A stretch of 64,000 nucleotides of DNA from Schistocerca nitens (GCF_023898315.1 NC_064623.1:21039640-21103639), one strand, 5' to 3'. Counted from the first letter of the stretch, positions 44,755 to 55,495 are shown. Notes: generated by a model from the letters alone, not told the origin. Numbers and translations: made by a program.

Positions 44755-45310
44755 CTCTAATCATAACATCTTTTCAACACAATACCCAACCCACTTATCT
44801 GCTCTTCCAACTCCTTTGGCGTCTCTCAGAAACTTCACCATTTCATCAGCAAACGCGACCATTTTCGTTTCTTCTCCCTGAGTTTTAATTCCCTTTCCAA
44901 ATTTCTCCTCGGTTCCGTTCGAGTGCTTGTTCAATATACAGAGTGAGTAACACCCTGCCTAGGCTGCAACCCTGCCTCACCCCGTCGTAGCTCCTTCGAG
45001 TCTTGCAACTGCAGTCCGCTTTCTGTAGAGTCTGTGAATAATCCTCGGAGCCGGCCGTTGTGTCCGAGCGGTTCTAGGCGCTTCAGTCCGTAACTGCGCT
45101 GCTGCTACGGCCTAAGGTTCGAATCCTGCCTCGGGCGTGGATGAGTGTGATGTCCTTGGGTTAGTTAGGTTCAAGTAGTTCTAAGTCTAGGCGATTGGTG
45201 ACGTCAGATGTTAAGGCCCATAGTGCTCAGAGCCAATAATCCTCGGCACCTTCAATTTTATCACCGCTTCCTTGAAAATGTCAAAGAATGTATTTGACAA
45301 ATGTAGAACA
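44755..45310 (-). mobile_element. RTE-like LINE RT fragment, split by SINE-A
   Basis: Minus-strand pieces read GVRQGCSLG (motif 4), LYIEQALE, EEKFGKGIKTQGEE and VAFADEMVKF. The last is the FADD box with the second D changed to E. After removing the SINE (45049-45234), the sequence continues toward the motif 3 region with weak similarity to 45310. Confidence 0.72.
45049..45234 (+). mobile_element. SINE-A nested in RTE, 12-bp TSD
   Basis: A complete copy with box B GGTTCGAATCC (45117-45127). The repeats AATAATCCTCGG at 45037-45048 and 45235-45246 are identical. Several substitutions mark it as somewhat older than the copies at 11.7 and 17.5 kb. Confidence 0.94.
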
Positions 45311-45854
45311 GGTCCGAGACGCGTGGAATTCCTCCGGTCGCATCCTCACCTGTGCAGGTTAGACACTCGCGTGCGTGTTTACGTACCGCGCGGCCGCTGC
45401 CTACGCCCGAGCGCTCGCCTGACGGGCCAAGGGGCCAGCCTGCTGGTTGCTGGCTGCTAGAAATCGGGTCACGTGGTCTCGCCGCCGCTACCAGACTTTC
45501 TCTTTTACACAACTCGCCGCGCCGCGCCGCGCCTCGCGATCGAAGAAAGGGAACCCGGGCGAGCGGGCGCTCTCAACACGCCCACGCCCGCCCCCACACT
45601 GTTTAACACTTGCTCGTAGCTTCCAGGGCACCAGCGGAATACGTAGCTCCCCTATCGGGGCTGGGGATAGCACTTTCTCACGCATCACGTGTCCGTGACG
45701 CGCCTTGTGTAGAAGTACAAGTAACATGCTTCTGCATCCCACCTAATACAAACCACGTCTTATGCATCCCAAAGCGCGCACATAAAATTACACCGATGGG
45801 ACTTTTTCGCTAAGTTGCAGCCCGGAAATATTTCTGTCCTACTCGAGACATTTC
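45311..45854. other. GC-rich unassigned sequence
   Basis: 45330-45700 is GC-rich with CGCGCCGCGCCG repeats near 45518. Overlapping arginine-rich frames are compositional. No gene is recognised. Confidence 0.4.
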
Positions 45855-46020
45855 TAGGGTTCCGTGCCTCAAATTGCAAAAACGGGAGGGACCCTTATAG
45901 AATTATTTTGTTGTCCATTCGACTGTTAAGAACCCTTTCTCTCGGCAAAGTGTAGAGGTATCAAGTTGAAATGTAGGTTATATACTAATGGCCACTTCAG
46001 GGTGTAAAAAGTTAAGTTCG
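45855..46020 (+). repeat. Dispersed insect repeat (GGGTTCCGTGCCTCAAA type)
   Basis: The blocks AGGGTTCCGTGCCTCAAA, GGAGGGACCCTTATAGAAT and TTGTTGTCCATTCGACTG match, from memory, a repeat seen in many insect genomes. No coding capacity. The family name is unknown to me. Confidence 0.5.
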
Positions 46021-46054
46021 ACGTCAACGCAATCAAAAAATACTGCTATTTATG

Positions 46055-46142
46055 TCATATAGTAGAAACGCTGAGTCGCAGATAGGCACAACAAAACGAC
46101 TGTCACAAATAAGCATTCGGCCAACAAGGCCTTTGTCGAAAT
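46055..46142 (-). repeat. Dispersed repeat with GGCC hairpin, hammerhead-like
   Basis: The minus strand contains CGACAAAGGCC TTGTT GGCCGAATGC (46140-46113), a stem AAGGCC/GGCC next to GAAT. The CTGAGTCGCAGATAGGCACA block on plus at 46069 resembles a repeat I remember as abundant in locusts. The hairpin plus CGAA recalls a decayed hammerhead of a Penelope-like element. Confidence 0.4.
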
Positions 46143-46176
46143 CTCCCTTCGCCATTTTCCTAGAACCATAAAGTTC

Positions 46177-46378
46177 GGGCCGGCCGCGGTGGCGTGCGGT
46201 TCTACGCGCTGCAGTCCGGAACCGCGGGACTGCTACGGTCGCAGGTACGAATCCTGCCTCGGGCATGGATGTGTGTAATGTCCTTAGGTTAGTTAGGTTT
46301 AATTAGTTCTAAGTTCTAGGGGACTGATGACCAGAGATGTTAAGTCCCATACTGTTCAGAGCCATTTGAACCATTTTT
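46177..46378 (+). mobile_element. SINE-A, full length
   Basis: Head GCCGGCCGCGGTGGCGTGCG, box B GGTACGAATCC (one change from consensus) and a complete body ending CAGAGCCATTTGAACC followed by a T-rich tail. A duplication is not clear. Confidence 0.93.
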
Positions 46379-46796
46379 TTTAAATTTGTTAAACTCTAAT
46401 TCCAATAAAACATATGTTGCATTCATTGTGTGTCAAAAGCATAAGAGATGAACATTACTGCATGCAAAAATAAAATGTATGTAAGTTACAGTCATGTTTT
46501 AGTAAGTAAATAAACAATGTTTTATTAAATCTTCTCTCCCTGCACATGTAAACTCGCTTCCTTTTGCATATCCGGGCTGGTCTGAGGAACTACTGTAGAC
46601 ATTTTGATACGACCTTGGAATTCCCGGGACCAGTACCTTGCCGATATCGATAGCAGGGAGAAATCTTTCAGATTCTCTGTCCCCAAGATTCGATGAACTA
46701 TACATAGGTAATTAAGTTTCCACGGAACCATCGCTGCCCGAGCCCCATTCCCAGTTGGCCCGTTTTATTAAGTTTATAGTTGCCGAATTATGATAA
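46379..46796. other. Unassigned sequence
   Basis: AT-rich. Two overlapping 68-codon minus frames have no domain. No recognised repeat. Confidence 0.4.
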
Positions 46797-47951
46797 CGAA
46801 TACCACAGTTCATCAAGAGTAGTGACTGTCCTATTGTGACGAGCCAGTTGCTCGGCCACCATTGACCAGACGTTTTCAGTTGGTGAGAGATGTGGAGAAT
46901 GTGCTGGCTAGGGCAGCAGTCGAACATTTTCTGTATCTAGAAACGGCCGTAAAGGACCGGCAACTTGCGGTCGTGCATTATCGTGCCGAAATGTAGGGTT
47001 TCGCAGGGATCGAATGAATGGTAGAGTCACGGGTCGTAACACATCTGAAATGCAACGTCCACTGTTCAAAGTGCCGTCAATGTGAACAAGAGGTGACCGA
47101 GACCTGTAACCAATGGCACCCCATACCATCACGCCGGGTGATACGCCAGTATGGCGATGACGAATACACGCTTCCAATGTGCGTTCACCGCGATGTCGCC
47201 ACACACGGATGTGACCACCATGATGCTGTAAACAGAGCCTGGATTCATTCGAAAAAATGACGTTTTGCCATTCGTGCACCCCGGTTCGTCGTTGAGTACA
47301 CCATCGCAGGCGCTCCTGTCTGTGATGCAGCGACAAGGGTAACTGCAGCCACGGTCTCCCAGCTGATGGTCCATGCTGCTGCAAACATCGTCGAACTTTT
47401 CGTACATACAGTTGTCTTGCAAACGTTCCCATCTGTTGGCTCAGGGTTCGAGACGTGGCTGCACAATCCGTTACAGCCCGGTGGATAAGATGCCTGTCAT
47501 CCCGACTGCTAGTGATACGAGGCCGTTGGGATCCAGCACGGCGTTCCGTATTACCCTCCTGAACCCACCGATTCCATATTCTGCTAACAGTCATTGGATC
47601 TAGACCAGCGCGAGCAGCAATGTCGCGATGCGATAAACCGCTATCGCGATAGGCTACAATCCGACCTTTATCAAAGTCGGAAACGTGATGGTAGGCATTT
47701 CTCCTCCTTTCACGAGCCATCACAACAACGTTTCACCAGGCAACGCCGGTCAAATGCTGTTTGTGTATGAGAAGTCGGTTGGAAACTTTCCTCATGTCAG
47801 CACGTTGTAGGTGTCGCCACCGGCGCCAACCTTGTGCGAATGCTCTGAAAAGCTAATCACTTGCATATCACAGCATCTTCTTCCTGTCGGTTAAATTTCG
47901 TGTCTGCAGCACGTCATCTTCGTGGTGTAGCAATTTTAATAGCCAGTAGTG
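46797..47951 (-). mobile_element. Tc1-like DNA transposon, second copy, one end missing
   Basis: A close relative of 35127-36491. The 5' terminal repeat (CACTACTGGC...) ends at 47951 next to TA, but the other end is truncated near 46797. The transposase frame is open from 47723 to 46908 (271 codons): DFDKGRIVAYRD, the helix-turn-helix IAARAGLDPMTVSRIWNRW, VIFSNESRLCL, MVWGAIGY and FRHDNARPQVA. A TGG-to-TAG change at the conserved tryptophan before PAHSPHLSPTENVW stops it. The catalytic triad is N (expected D), D, and E 34 residues later, beyond the stop. Confidence 0.93.
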
Positions 47952-47953
47952 TA

Positions 47954-49609
47954 TATATAATTTTTTTTCATAGTACGTACACAGGATACAGTGCGGTGGC
48001 ACGGTAATGGCTGCACAGTCTTTCACGATACGGCGAAAACGGTTTTGCGCTTTCCTTGAAACGATTATGATTTACAACCAGCGAGCATTTCCGTTACACT
48101 TCCTTACGTGTAAAGGTCAAGCGTAGGTAACTGTCCACGACAGGACGTCATATGACTGGTAGTGAAGACAGCCACACTCCTGTGCGTTTATTCGCAGGAG
48201 TCGCGCATCATCCTGGTGGCGTAGCTCGTTAGCTGACAGGCCGTCCGGTGGCGACAAGAACGGGCGGCCGCCTGGACAGACACTTTGCTGCTCCGCTCGT
48301 CAGCGCTCCGTGTGCTGCGTTCCGTGTAGCGGCGCAAGCCGCCCGACTGGTTTCCCTTCCAAGGCCGATGCGTGCCGGCCACCAGTATCCGGTATCCTAG
48401 CCCGGTATATCCTGGCCTATGCTACCCCGCGCGCACGGGGCCAACACGCGAGGCACTGGGCATTAAGAAAGTATACGACAGTTCAACAGCAAAGGCAAGT
48501 ACTTGCATACTCATCTTACCAGCCGGCCCACCGACTACTTCTACAGGTGAAACCACAGAGAAGGGAGGTGCCTTCCGTGCACCCCGGAAAACATCGTAAG
48601 CTACAATACAGGGTGACCTGCGGTAAACTTACGTTTATAGATTGGCTAGTACTCCGCAGGCAGACGGCGCATACGTCAACTATTTCGGGACTGCCCGTCA
48701 GTTCTGCAGTACGGGAACAGCTGACGATAGGGTATCGCTCGTTCGCGTACGAGGAGTTTCCTCTAAATGTCGAGTCTGTCGTCGCAACACGGAAAAAATT
48801 CTCTCCATTTCAAACGTACAGCTCCACGTGTTGCGGCACGACCGTACGATGGATGACAGCTTTCGGAACAATGGGAAACTGTCTTACGAAGACTCTGCCA
48901 GGTTCAGACAACGGCCGAAAACATCGTCTTTGTGGGAGAGGCAGTTGTGGGGGCTCCAAGACCATACATAGTAAACAAACACGCCGTATACGGATGAGCT
49001 GCGAGTCGGAGAGAACAATTTTGCCCCTGGCTACAATATCCCATCCGTATAAAATGCTGGTGATTCAGCAGATCAAAAGTAGCTGACTTCCAGTGGCGAG
49101 AAGACTTTGCAATTCTATTTTTATTTTATTACCGAATTAAAAGGCAGAACTCTGTCTCCCCATCTTGTGTGTGTCCCGACACGACAGTGAGACGGAAACT
49201 ACTTTCCACCATTCCCTCTCTATGGGAGTAATTCCGGGCCAGGTTAATTCAAAGGCAAGCCCTTTCAAACTGCAATTATTGCTTTGAAGGACGCCAGGAG
49301 CGCAGGAGTACATTCCTCGAAGGTAGCTGGCTGTTAAAGCAGCCGGTAATGGCAACCTAAGAGATGTGGAGAGAGCTCGCTGGTAAGACAGACACAGCTT
49401 TGTGGAGGAACGGCCGCTTTGCGCGGCAGTGGAAAACAATGCCTACCCTGGGAGCGCGCTTTCCAAGAGGACCCGCCTCGTTCACTCAGCCTCAGTTGCG
49501 TCGCAGTCCTGGGGCAGTCAGCACGAGCCGTCAGGTTGGTCCATCACGGGACACCCCGTCGACAGTCGACGGCTCACCACGGCCAGATATTACGCCATCC
49601 TACTACACT
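47954..49609. other. Unassigned sequence containing a 258-codon open frame
   Basis: The plus-strand frame 48310-49086 is the longest in the window not explained by a transposon or tandem repeat. Its translation starts MCCVPCSGASRPTG and shows no recognised domain, signal peptide or membrane segment. A second frame is also open over 48372-48599 and 48642-48971, which points to composition rather than coding. No splice or polyadenylation signal convincingly frames it. I cannot assign a function. Confidence 0.25.
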
Positions 49610-49812
49610 CTTCAAATGGTTCAAATGGCTGTAAGCACAATTGGACCTAACACCTGAGGCCATCAGTCGCCTAGAACTTAGAACTACTTAAACCTAACTA
49701 ACCTAAGGACATCACACACATCCATGCCCGAGGCAGGATTCGAACCTGCGACCGTAGCAGCAGCGCGGTTCCGGACTGAAGCGCCTAGTACCGCTCGGTC
49801 ACAGCGGCCGGT
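49610..49812 (-). mobile_element. SINE-A, full length, 9-bp TSD
   Basis: Minus-strand copy with box B complement GGATTCGAACC and head CACAGCGGCCGG. Direct repeats TACTACACT at 49601-49609 and 49813-49821. Confidence 0.93.
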
Positions 49813-49832
49813 TACTACACTGTTACTAAAAA

Positions 49833-50005
49833 GAGATTTTCACTCTGCAGCGGAGTGGGCGCTGATATCAAGCTACTTAGCAGATTAAAGCTGTGTGCCG
49901 GACCGAGACTCGAACTCTGCCTTTCGCGGCCAAGTGCTCTACCGACTGAGCTACCCTAGCACGACTCACCACCCGTCCTCACAGCTTCCATTCTCCCAGT
50001 ACCTA
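49833..50005 (-). mobile_element. SINE-B, one orientation
   Basis: The minus strand has CTAGGGTAGCTCAGTCGGTA (box A) and CGAGTCTCGG (box B region). The 3' part ends in CTCCGCTGCAGAGTGAAAAT, the same terminus as the copy at 53049-53348. A small deletion sits next to box B. Confidence 0.8.
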
Positions 50006-51550
50006 CACTGTGGCTCCCCATCGCTAGCGTTTCTTCCTCTCTTGCTCGTTTCAACCCTATAAGGTCTTCACTGGTTTCCTTTTTGTTGCTTTTGTTTCAA
50101 CTGATCTTTGTAAAACTGATATTCAACAATAGCGCACTCTTTTCTCACGATTCCAGTGCTCAACATTCGTTTCCTATTGTCTTGTAAATCCGGAATGCAG
50201 AAGAGAATGCAGTTTGGAAGTCGAATTTGGTCTTTTCCATTCTTACTACTATGGTACTGCCCTTCCTGTTCACCTACATTCCCACGATTAACTTCCATTA
50301 AGTGGTTCTTTGATTCAGACCTTCAAATTGGATGAAGTCGGTCGCCCCCGAGGCCAACCGGTACGGCGTCGCCTTCATTCGATTCCACTGTTTGAGGAAG
50401 AGGTGGGCACATGAGTTGTAACAAAGCAACTTCACTACGCACATGCAAGTGATCTACGAAGGCGACCCAAATGCAACAACGTTTGTAAAGGAAGAGGCGC
50501 ACTTCTTCACCCGAAATGGGTCAGTTAACAAACGCAGCCCAGGAATAGCCTTGCGTAGTTGATAAAAGACCTCTCCATTGTGCTGTTGCGTACCTGCTGT
50601 CCGTGTATTCGGCCGTTAGGTGTGTTTTTGAGAAGCGCGGCGTTGACGGTAGGCAGTCATCTCGGAACGTTGCGTATCTTCACTCTTTCTGCGAGGATTG
50701 AGGATACGACGCGTAAACAAGAGGAGCGCTCTGTGCGACAAATGCAGACTGACAATCCATCCGTGGCAGATGCGAACCACATTTCCCGGTGTCGTGGGTT
50801 TTCCTACCAGCAGTGGCGCGCTAAACCTGTCAGAGGCCCGGGCCGGCAAAACAAATCGAGGCTCCCCTTGCTGCCCCCTCCCACCCTCCTCGCCATACAG
50901 GAGTTCTCCGAGAGTTTCTAACGCAAACGGAAGGAAGTCCCAAATTGCTTATCATCTTCATTTTGTGTCGTGATAATTTACAAGGTATGATGTTATTTTG
51001 CGTAACACTGAAAGTGACTGCTCTCGTAATCTCGTTACTATTATTTAGTAGCTATGTTGCCCCTTATACGACAGAAAGCATTACATGATTTCTGTTGTTC
51101 GAATCTATTATTTATGTTTCGCAACTAAGTCGGCATAGAGGGAGCGGGGCGTATAAAAATGAATCCCTATTTCCCCAAACCAAGAGGAAGGTCACTGTCT
51201 ACATAAAACTTCGTTCAGTGCATGGTGGAGGGTACTTTATTTACGAATTTCAACAAAAGCCACAGTGTTGCTCCGATCTTTATGAAATTTAGTAAATTTG
51301 ATCTCCAGAACAAGGGGAACCCTACCGTCTACGTGAAATTTCATACGCTGTAGGGTGGATGGAGGGTACCTTACAACAGAATTACACACCGTTTGACTGA
51401 TCAGCTTGGGAGTTGGCTCATGTAAGTATGTTTTCGTGGTGAAGGCATTTATAAAAGCCGACGTATGCTGGATGGCGGAGGGTTGGCATACCTTTAAATA
51501 AATTCAACATCGTTTCGTGAATCAGTATGAAAGTTGGCAGATATACGTAT
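50006..51550. other. Unassigned sequence
   Basis: About 1.5 kb. Around 51215, 51355 and 51475 three loosely similar blocks with GGTGGAGGGTAC or GGATGGCGGAGGG may be relics of LINE 3' ends or an old tandem duplication. No gene is recognised. Confidence 0.35.
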
Positions 51551-51950
51551 TTTTTCATAGACGGGGAAAGAGGAGATGGCATGACAGAGGCGGAGGAGGA
51601 GATATATGGAGAGAGGAGAACGTGATGGGGGCGGGGAGGGGGGAGGAGGTGCATCCAGAGAAGTGAGAGAAGCAGATTAAAAGAGAGAGGGAGAAGCAGA
51701 TTAGAAGAGAGAGGAAGAAGCAGATTAGAAGAGAGAGGGAGTACCAGGTAAACAGAGAAAGGGGGACGGTGGCGAATGACTAATCGAACACTGTAATAAA
51801 TACATAAATTAGGGGTGTTATTGTGAATTTGATATACTATTAGAAAAAGCGCAGGAGGAGATGGACAGAGACGGGAAGATGGGTGGAGAAGGAGGAGGAT
51901 GGAGAGGAGGAGTAAGTGTTGTGAGAGAGTGGGGCAGATGGAGTGTACAC
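51551..51950 (+). repeat. Purine-rich tract with a 25-bp tandem repeat
   Basis: The plus strand is strongly purine-biased (GGAGGA, GAGAGG). At 51667-51742 there are three copies of a 25-bp unit AGAAGCAGATTAGAAGAGAG..., with small changes. After a 60-bp break the purine bias resumes (51845-51925). Confidence 0.8.
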
Positions 51951-53048
51951 TGCATAGAACAGAAGTCGTATAGAAAAACGCACGGATCGAAAGCTATCGA
52001 CGACGACACTGTCTGAGAAACGGTGGCAACACCTGCACTGAGGGTGAGCGACTGGGGTAGACAAGCAGTGGGGGAGGCTCAGTTCACAAACACCTCGTTA
52101 CGGGGCCGGTTGCTCGGGACAGCTCCGCTACCTGCTGCACCCTTGTAGGAAACCCCAAGACAGGAAACCCCACGTAGCCCATTTCCCTGGTTGCCTCGTT
52201 CCCCGTTCCACTGACGTGTCGCGGTTACCGAGTTCACCAGAGTTGCGACTCTTGGCGTGTTGGCGTCAACAAAACCCAGAGCTGAATGGAGTCGAAAGCT
52301 GCCATTAAGGAGGAGGTGGATCTGTCTGACCGACGGCCGTTGACAGTTGTATTCGATACAACAGCTGCCGGTATCGTGACACAGTTTTTCGTAACTTACC
52401 GTGTAGCGTAAATGAAACAGAAGATGTTAGTGTTTTATTTAGTGTGTAAATGAAAGGTCTTCTTCCTTAAAAACGAACATACGACCGTGCACTTCTCAAC
52501 CGACCACTTGCGCGTACTGTGTAGACTGCCGGACTGACGTGTGATCTCCAGGTGGGAGGTTCTTCGCTACGCCGCGATCGCCGCTTTTTTCCCGCTTCCT
52601 GTTCGCTCCGCTGCAGCGGCTTTTTCCTCATTGCGGACAGCCACGCACCGGCTCAACGAGAAGCGACCTTCCGCGTAGTCTAGTCGACTGATTACTTCCC
52701 GACACATCCCTCCCGTTTTCTTTGACCACGATAGTACTTGCGACTCCAGTAAGACGCACGGCGACAAGAGGCTGAAGACTTACCCTTGTTTTTTTCATTC
52801 TCCTGTTTGAAGGAGAAGCGCTTTACGGGGAACTCGGTAGTAAAATCCTTCTGTTGCCTGCTGAATGGGGAATTTACTTCGCCAGTGTACATTTCCAAGC
52901 CGCAGCGTCATCCTGACGCCTTTAGCAGTTACGCAAACTGCCTTTATCGCTATGTTAGTGTACGTCTTTGGGACTTCCGGAGCGTTCATATTCACAATAT
53001 CTGAAATTGTGGTGCAACGCACACAGAATTACAGAAAAATATACACGA
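51951..53048. other. Unassigned sequence
   Basis: About 1.1 kb without a recognised repeat. Frames up to 75 codons overlap on both strands and have no domain. Confidence 0.4.
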
Positions 53049-53348
53049 CATGAAACTTCCTGGCAGATTAAAACTGTGTGCCGGACCGAGACTCGAACTC
53101 GGGACCTAGTTCCGCAAGGTTCGCAGGAGAGCTTCTGTGAAGTTTGGAAAGTAGGAGACGAGGTACTGGCGGAAGTAAAGCTGTGAGGACGGGGCGTGAG
53201 TCGTGCTCGGGTAGCTCAGGGTAGAGCATTTTGCCCGCGGAAGGCAAAGATCCCGAGCTCCAGTCTGGGTCCGGCACACAGTTTTCACCCGCCAGGAAGT
53301 TTCGTATCAGCGCACACTCCGCTGCAGAGTGAAATTCTCATACTGGGA
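53049..53348. mobile_element. SINE-B composite with inverted head
   Basis: 53049-53107 is a minus-strand SINE-B piece (CTTCCTGGCAGATTAAAACT to CTCGAACTCGGGACC). From about 53175 a plus-strand SINE-B begins: CGTGAGTCGTGCTCGGGTAG with box A, box B-like GAGCTCCAGTCTGGG, and the terminus CTCCGCTGCAGAGTGAAATT. The middle (53108-53175) is the family's body. Mutations in box B suggest it is inactive. Confidence 0.82.
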
Positions 53349-53353
53349 ATATA

Positions 53354-53835
53354 CGCGGTGTTTCAAAGTCTTTGCATCAAACGTTTTGGGTGGTGGAGTA
53401 TGTCACGGGGAGTAACTCTGGTCAGAGGCAGCGAGTCCACACTCACGCTTATCGGAGTTGCAACAGGCATCAGCTTGTACTGGTGACGTGGTCGTGACCC
53501 TGAGAGGCGGCAAGTCGCTGCCACTCTGCGGCCTGTTACCCGGGAGCCAGTCAACTGGGCAGAATTAAAGTTCATGTTGCTTTCCTAAATATTTTTCTGC
53601 ACTTGGAAACAAGTGTCTCTGGTATGCTTTTTTTAAATCACTCTGCCAGTTTAGTAGGGTTGGTAGTAGGCAGCACGCCCGGTTAAAAGACCCTGCTAGT
53701 TGGATGAAATCTCGTCGTCCCATGGCCGGCAACTACTAGACGACGCCATACTCGCTTCCAAGCGTCAGCGAACATTTTCTCACGAACAAGAGTTGTTACC
53801 TGTGATGTTTGATGCAAAGACTCTGATACACCCTG
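53354..53835. mobile_element. TA-flanked MITE with about 28-bp inverted repeats
   Basis: The left end CGCGGTGTTTCAAAGTCTTT..., and the right end, the complement of CAGGGTGTATCAGAGTCTTT..., share TCTTTGCATCAAAC and match at about 24 of 28 positions. TA dinucleotides flank both ends (53352-53353, 53836-53837), as for Tc1/mariner/IS630-type elements. The 480-bp length and absence of a transposase frame indicate a non-autonomous element. It begins 5 bp after the SINE-B end. Confidence 0.75.
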
Positions 53836-53954
53836 TATCTAGACTTATGTTGAAACTTGCGTTGTTGTTGCACTGCTAAGGCTGTGGCTGTTTTGATGCA
53901 GCTCTCCATGCTATTCTATCCTGTGCAAGTCCATTCACCTCCGAGTAACTACTG

Positions 53955-54172
53955 CTCGGTTGCTTTGGGGGAGGGGACCAAACAGCAAAGTCATCGGTCC
54001 CGTCGGGTTAGCGAAGGATGGGGAAGTCGGCCGTGTCCTTTCAAAGGAACCATCCCAGCATTTGCCTGGATGATTTATGGAAATCACGGAAAATCTAAAT
54101 CAGGATGGCCGGAAGTGGATTCGGACGATCGTCCTCCCGAATGCGAGTCCAGTGTGGTAACCACTGCGCCAC
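53955..54172 (-). mobile_element. tRNA-derived SINE, family C, nested in RTE
   Basis: The minus strand starts GTGGCGCAGTGGTTACCACA (box A), with ACTCGCATTCGGGAGGA, and has a body with TTTCCGTGATTTCCATAAAT. The end is G-rich (GGGGGAGGGGACC on plus). ACTACTG/CCTACTG at the two borders may be the short target duplication. Confidence 0.75.
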
Positions 54173-54316
54173 ACCTACTGTAGTCTACACCCAACTGAAC
54201 CCGCTTACTGTACACGTGCTTCGATTTTCGTCTACAATTTTAACCCCCCCCCCCCACTTACACATACGGACGCACTTTCCTTAGTTACCAAACTGCCGAT
54301 TCCTTGATGGCTCATA

Positions 54317-54509
54317 GCCGGCCGGAGTGGCCGAGCGGTTCTAGGCGCTTCAGTCTGGAACCGCGCTACCGCTAAGGTCGCAGGTTCGAATCCTGTCTCG
54401 GGCATGGATGTGTGTGATGTCCTTAGGTTAGTTAGGTTTAAGTAGTTCTAAGTTCTAGGGGACTAATGACCTCAGAAGTTAAGTCCCATAGTGCTCGGAA
54501 CCATTTGAA
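54317..54509 (+). mobile_element. SINE-A nested in RTE, 15-bp TSD
   Basis: A complete copy with box B GGTTCGAATCC (54383-54393). Identical repeats CCTTGATGGCTCATA at 54302-54316 and 54510-54524. The duplicated sequence is itself RTE 3' sequence, which dates the SINE after the RTE insertion. Confidence 0.96.
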
Positions 54510-54790
54510 CCTTGATGGCTCATAACCTGTCGTATCAAGTGGTGCCTTCTTGTAGTCACTGTGCGCCACTAATTTCTTTTAACCGCAGTTCGCCCGAGTA
54601 CCTCGTTATTGGTCATTCGATTTACCGATATAATCTCCAAAATTATTTTGTAGCACCAGATTTCAAAAGCCTCTATTCCCTTCTGTTCCGAACTGCTTAT
54701 CATCGACGTTTCAGTTCCGTGCAGGGCTACACCACACACAAATAACTCCTGCTCGAAAATTTCCTAAAAATTGCGGAACAACACATGTAC

Positions 54791-55252
54791 AGTTTTTGTT
54801 AAAACTTCTCTAATTCTGTATACGGTCTAGCACAACTTTGCAGACTAGTGAAGAACACACTACAGCCCAGATTAACATTAACATTGCAGTGAATGTTCCT
54901 TACGTAGCAACTGAAGAAACGACGGAGGCGTTGTGGCTTCTGAATGTATACTCCCAAAGCCGAAACGCTACTGGTAAGACCGTAGCAGGATTTTACCATC
55001 AAGAGTCTCGGTTATGCCAAGAACAGCTAGTAGGGCTACCGTCAGAGAAGTGATCTGTTCAACTCTGAAGCCCAGACGCATGCAGTGGGTCAAGATGACA
55101 GCTGGTTCCGACACTGTTGTTGAGATAAGGTATTGTGTAATGAAATGCGTAAGTAGTTACACGATAGAACTTCATAAACAGTTGATGTTCCTCAAGCATA
55201 TCGAATCTTACTTTTATCTACAATAACGATGGAGACTGAAGCAATGAATTAA
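54791..55252. other. Unassigned sequence
   Basis: About 460 bp with no recognised gene or repeat. 71- and 70-codon plus frames have no domain. Confidence 0.4.
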
Positions 55253-55495
55253 ATTTTGTAGCAGTATCTGGATTCGAACCCAGATCTCTTGCTTACTAGG
55301 CAGATGTGGCTCTCTCGTTCACACAGCTGCACGGTCCACCACATCACATCTTCCACCGATACAAGGTCCAGTTCACACCTTAGCCCTTTGCAACTCGCTG
55401 TGGTAGCTGGAGTGCCAGTGTGGTGAAATGGATAGGACATTGTCTCGTAAGGACGAGACCTGTGTTCGAATCCAGACACTGCTACTAATTTTAAT
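55253..55495. mobile_element. SINE-G palindrome: inverted tRNA-like heads
   Basis: A minus copy (55253-55345, box B complement GGATTCGAACCC) and a plus copy (55405-55495, TGCCAGTGTGGTGAAATGGA and box B TGTTCGAATCC) face each other around a spacer of about 60 bp. The plus copy ends TTCATTGCTTCAGC, the family's 3' motif. Confidence 0.75.

Larger units (their letters stand above)
53861..54790 (-). mobile_element. RTE-like LINE 3' portion with two nested SINEs
   Basis: It begins with the antisense tail GTTGTTGTTG. GCAGCTCTCCATGCTATTCT (AWRAASNQS region) runs to 53954, continues at 54173-54316 after a SINE-C, and resumes at 54525 after a SINE-A. It then gives antisense matches to the EAFEMWCYRR and MYGSETWT regions up to about 54760. 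Degenerate and frame-broken. Confidence 0.78.
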
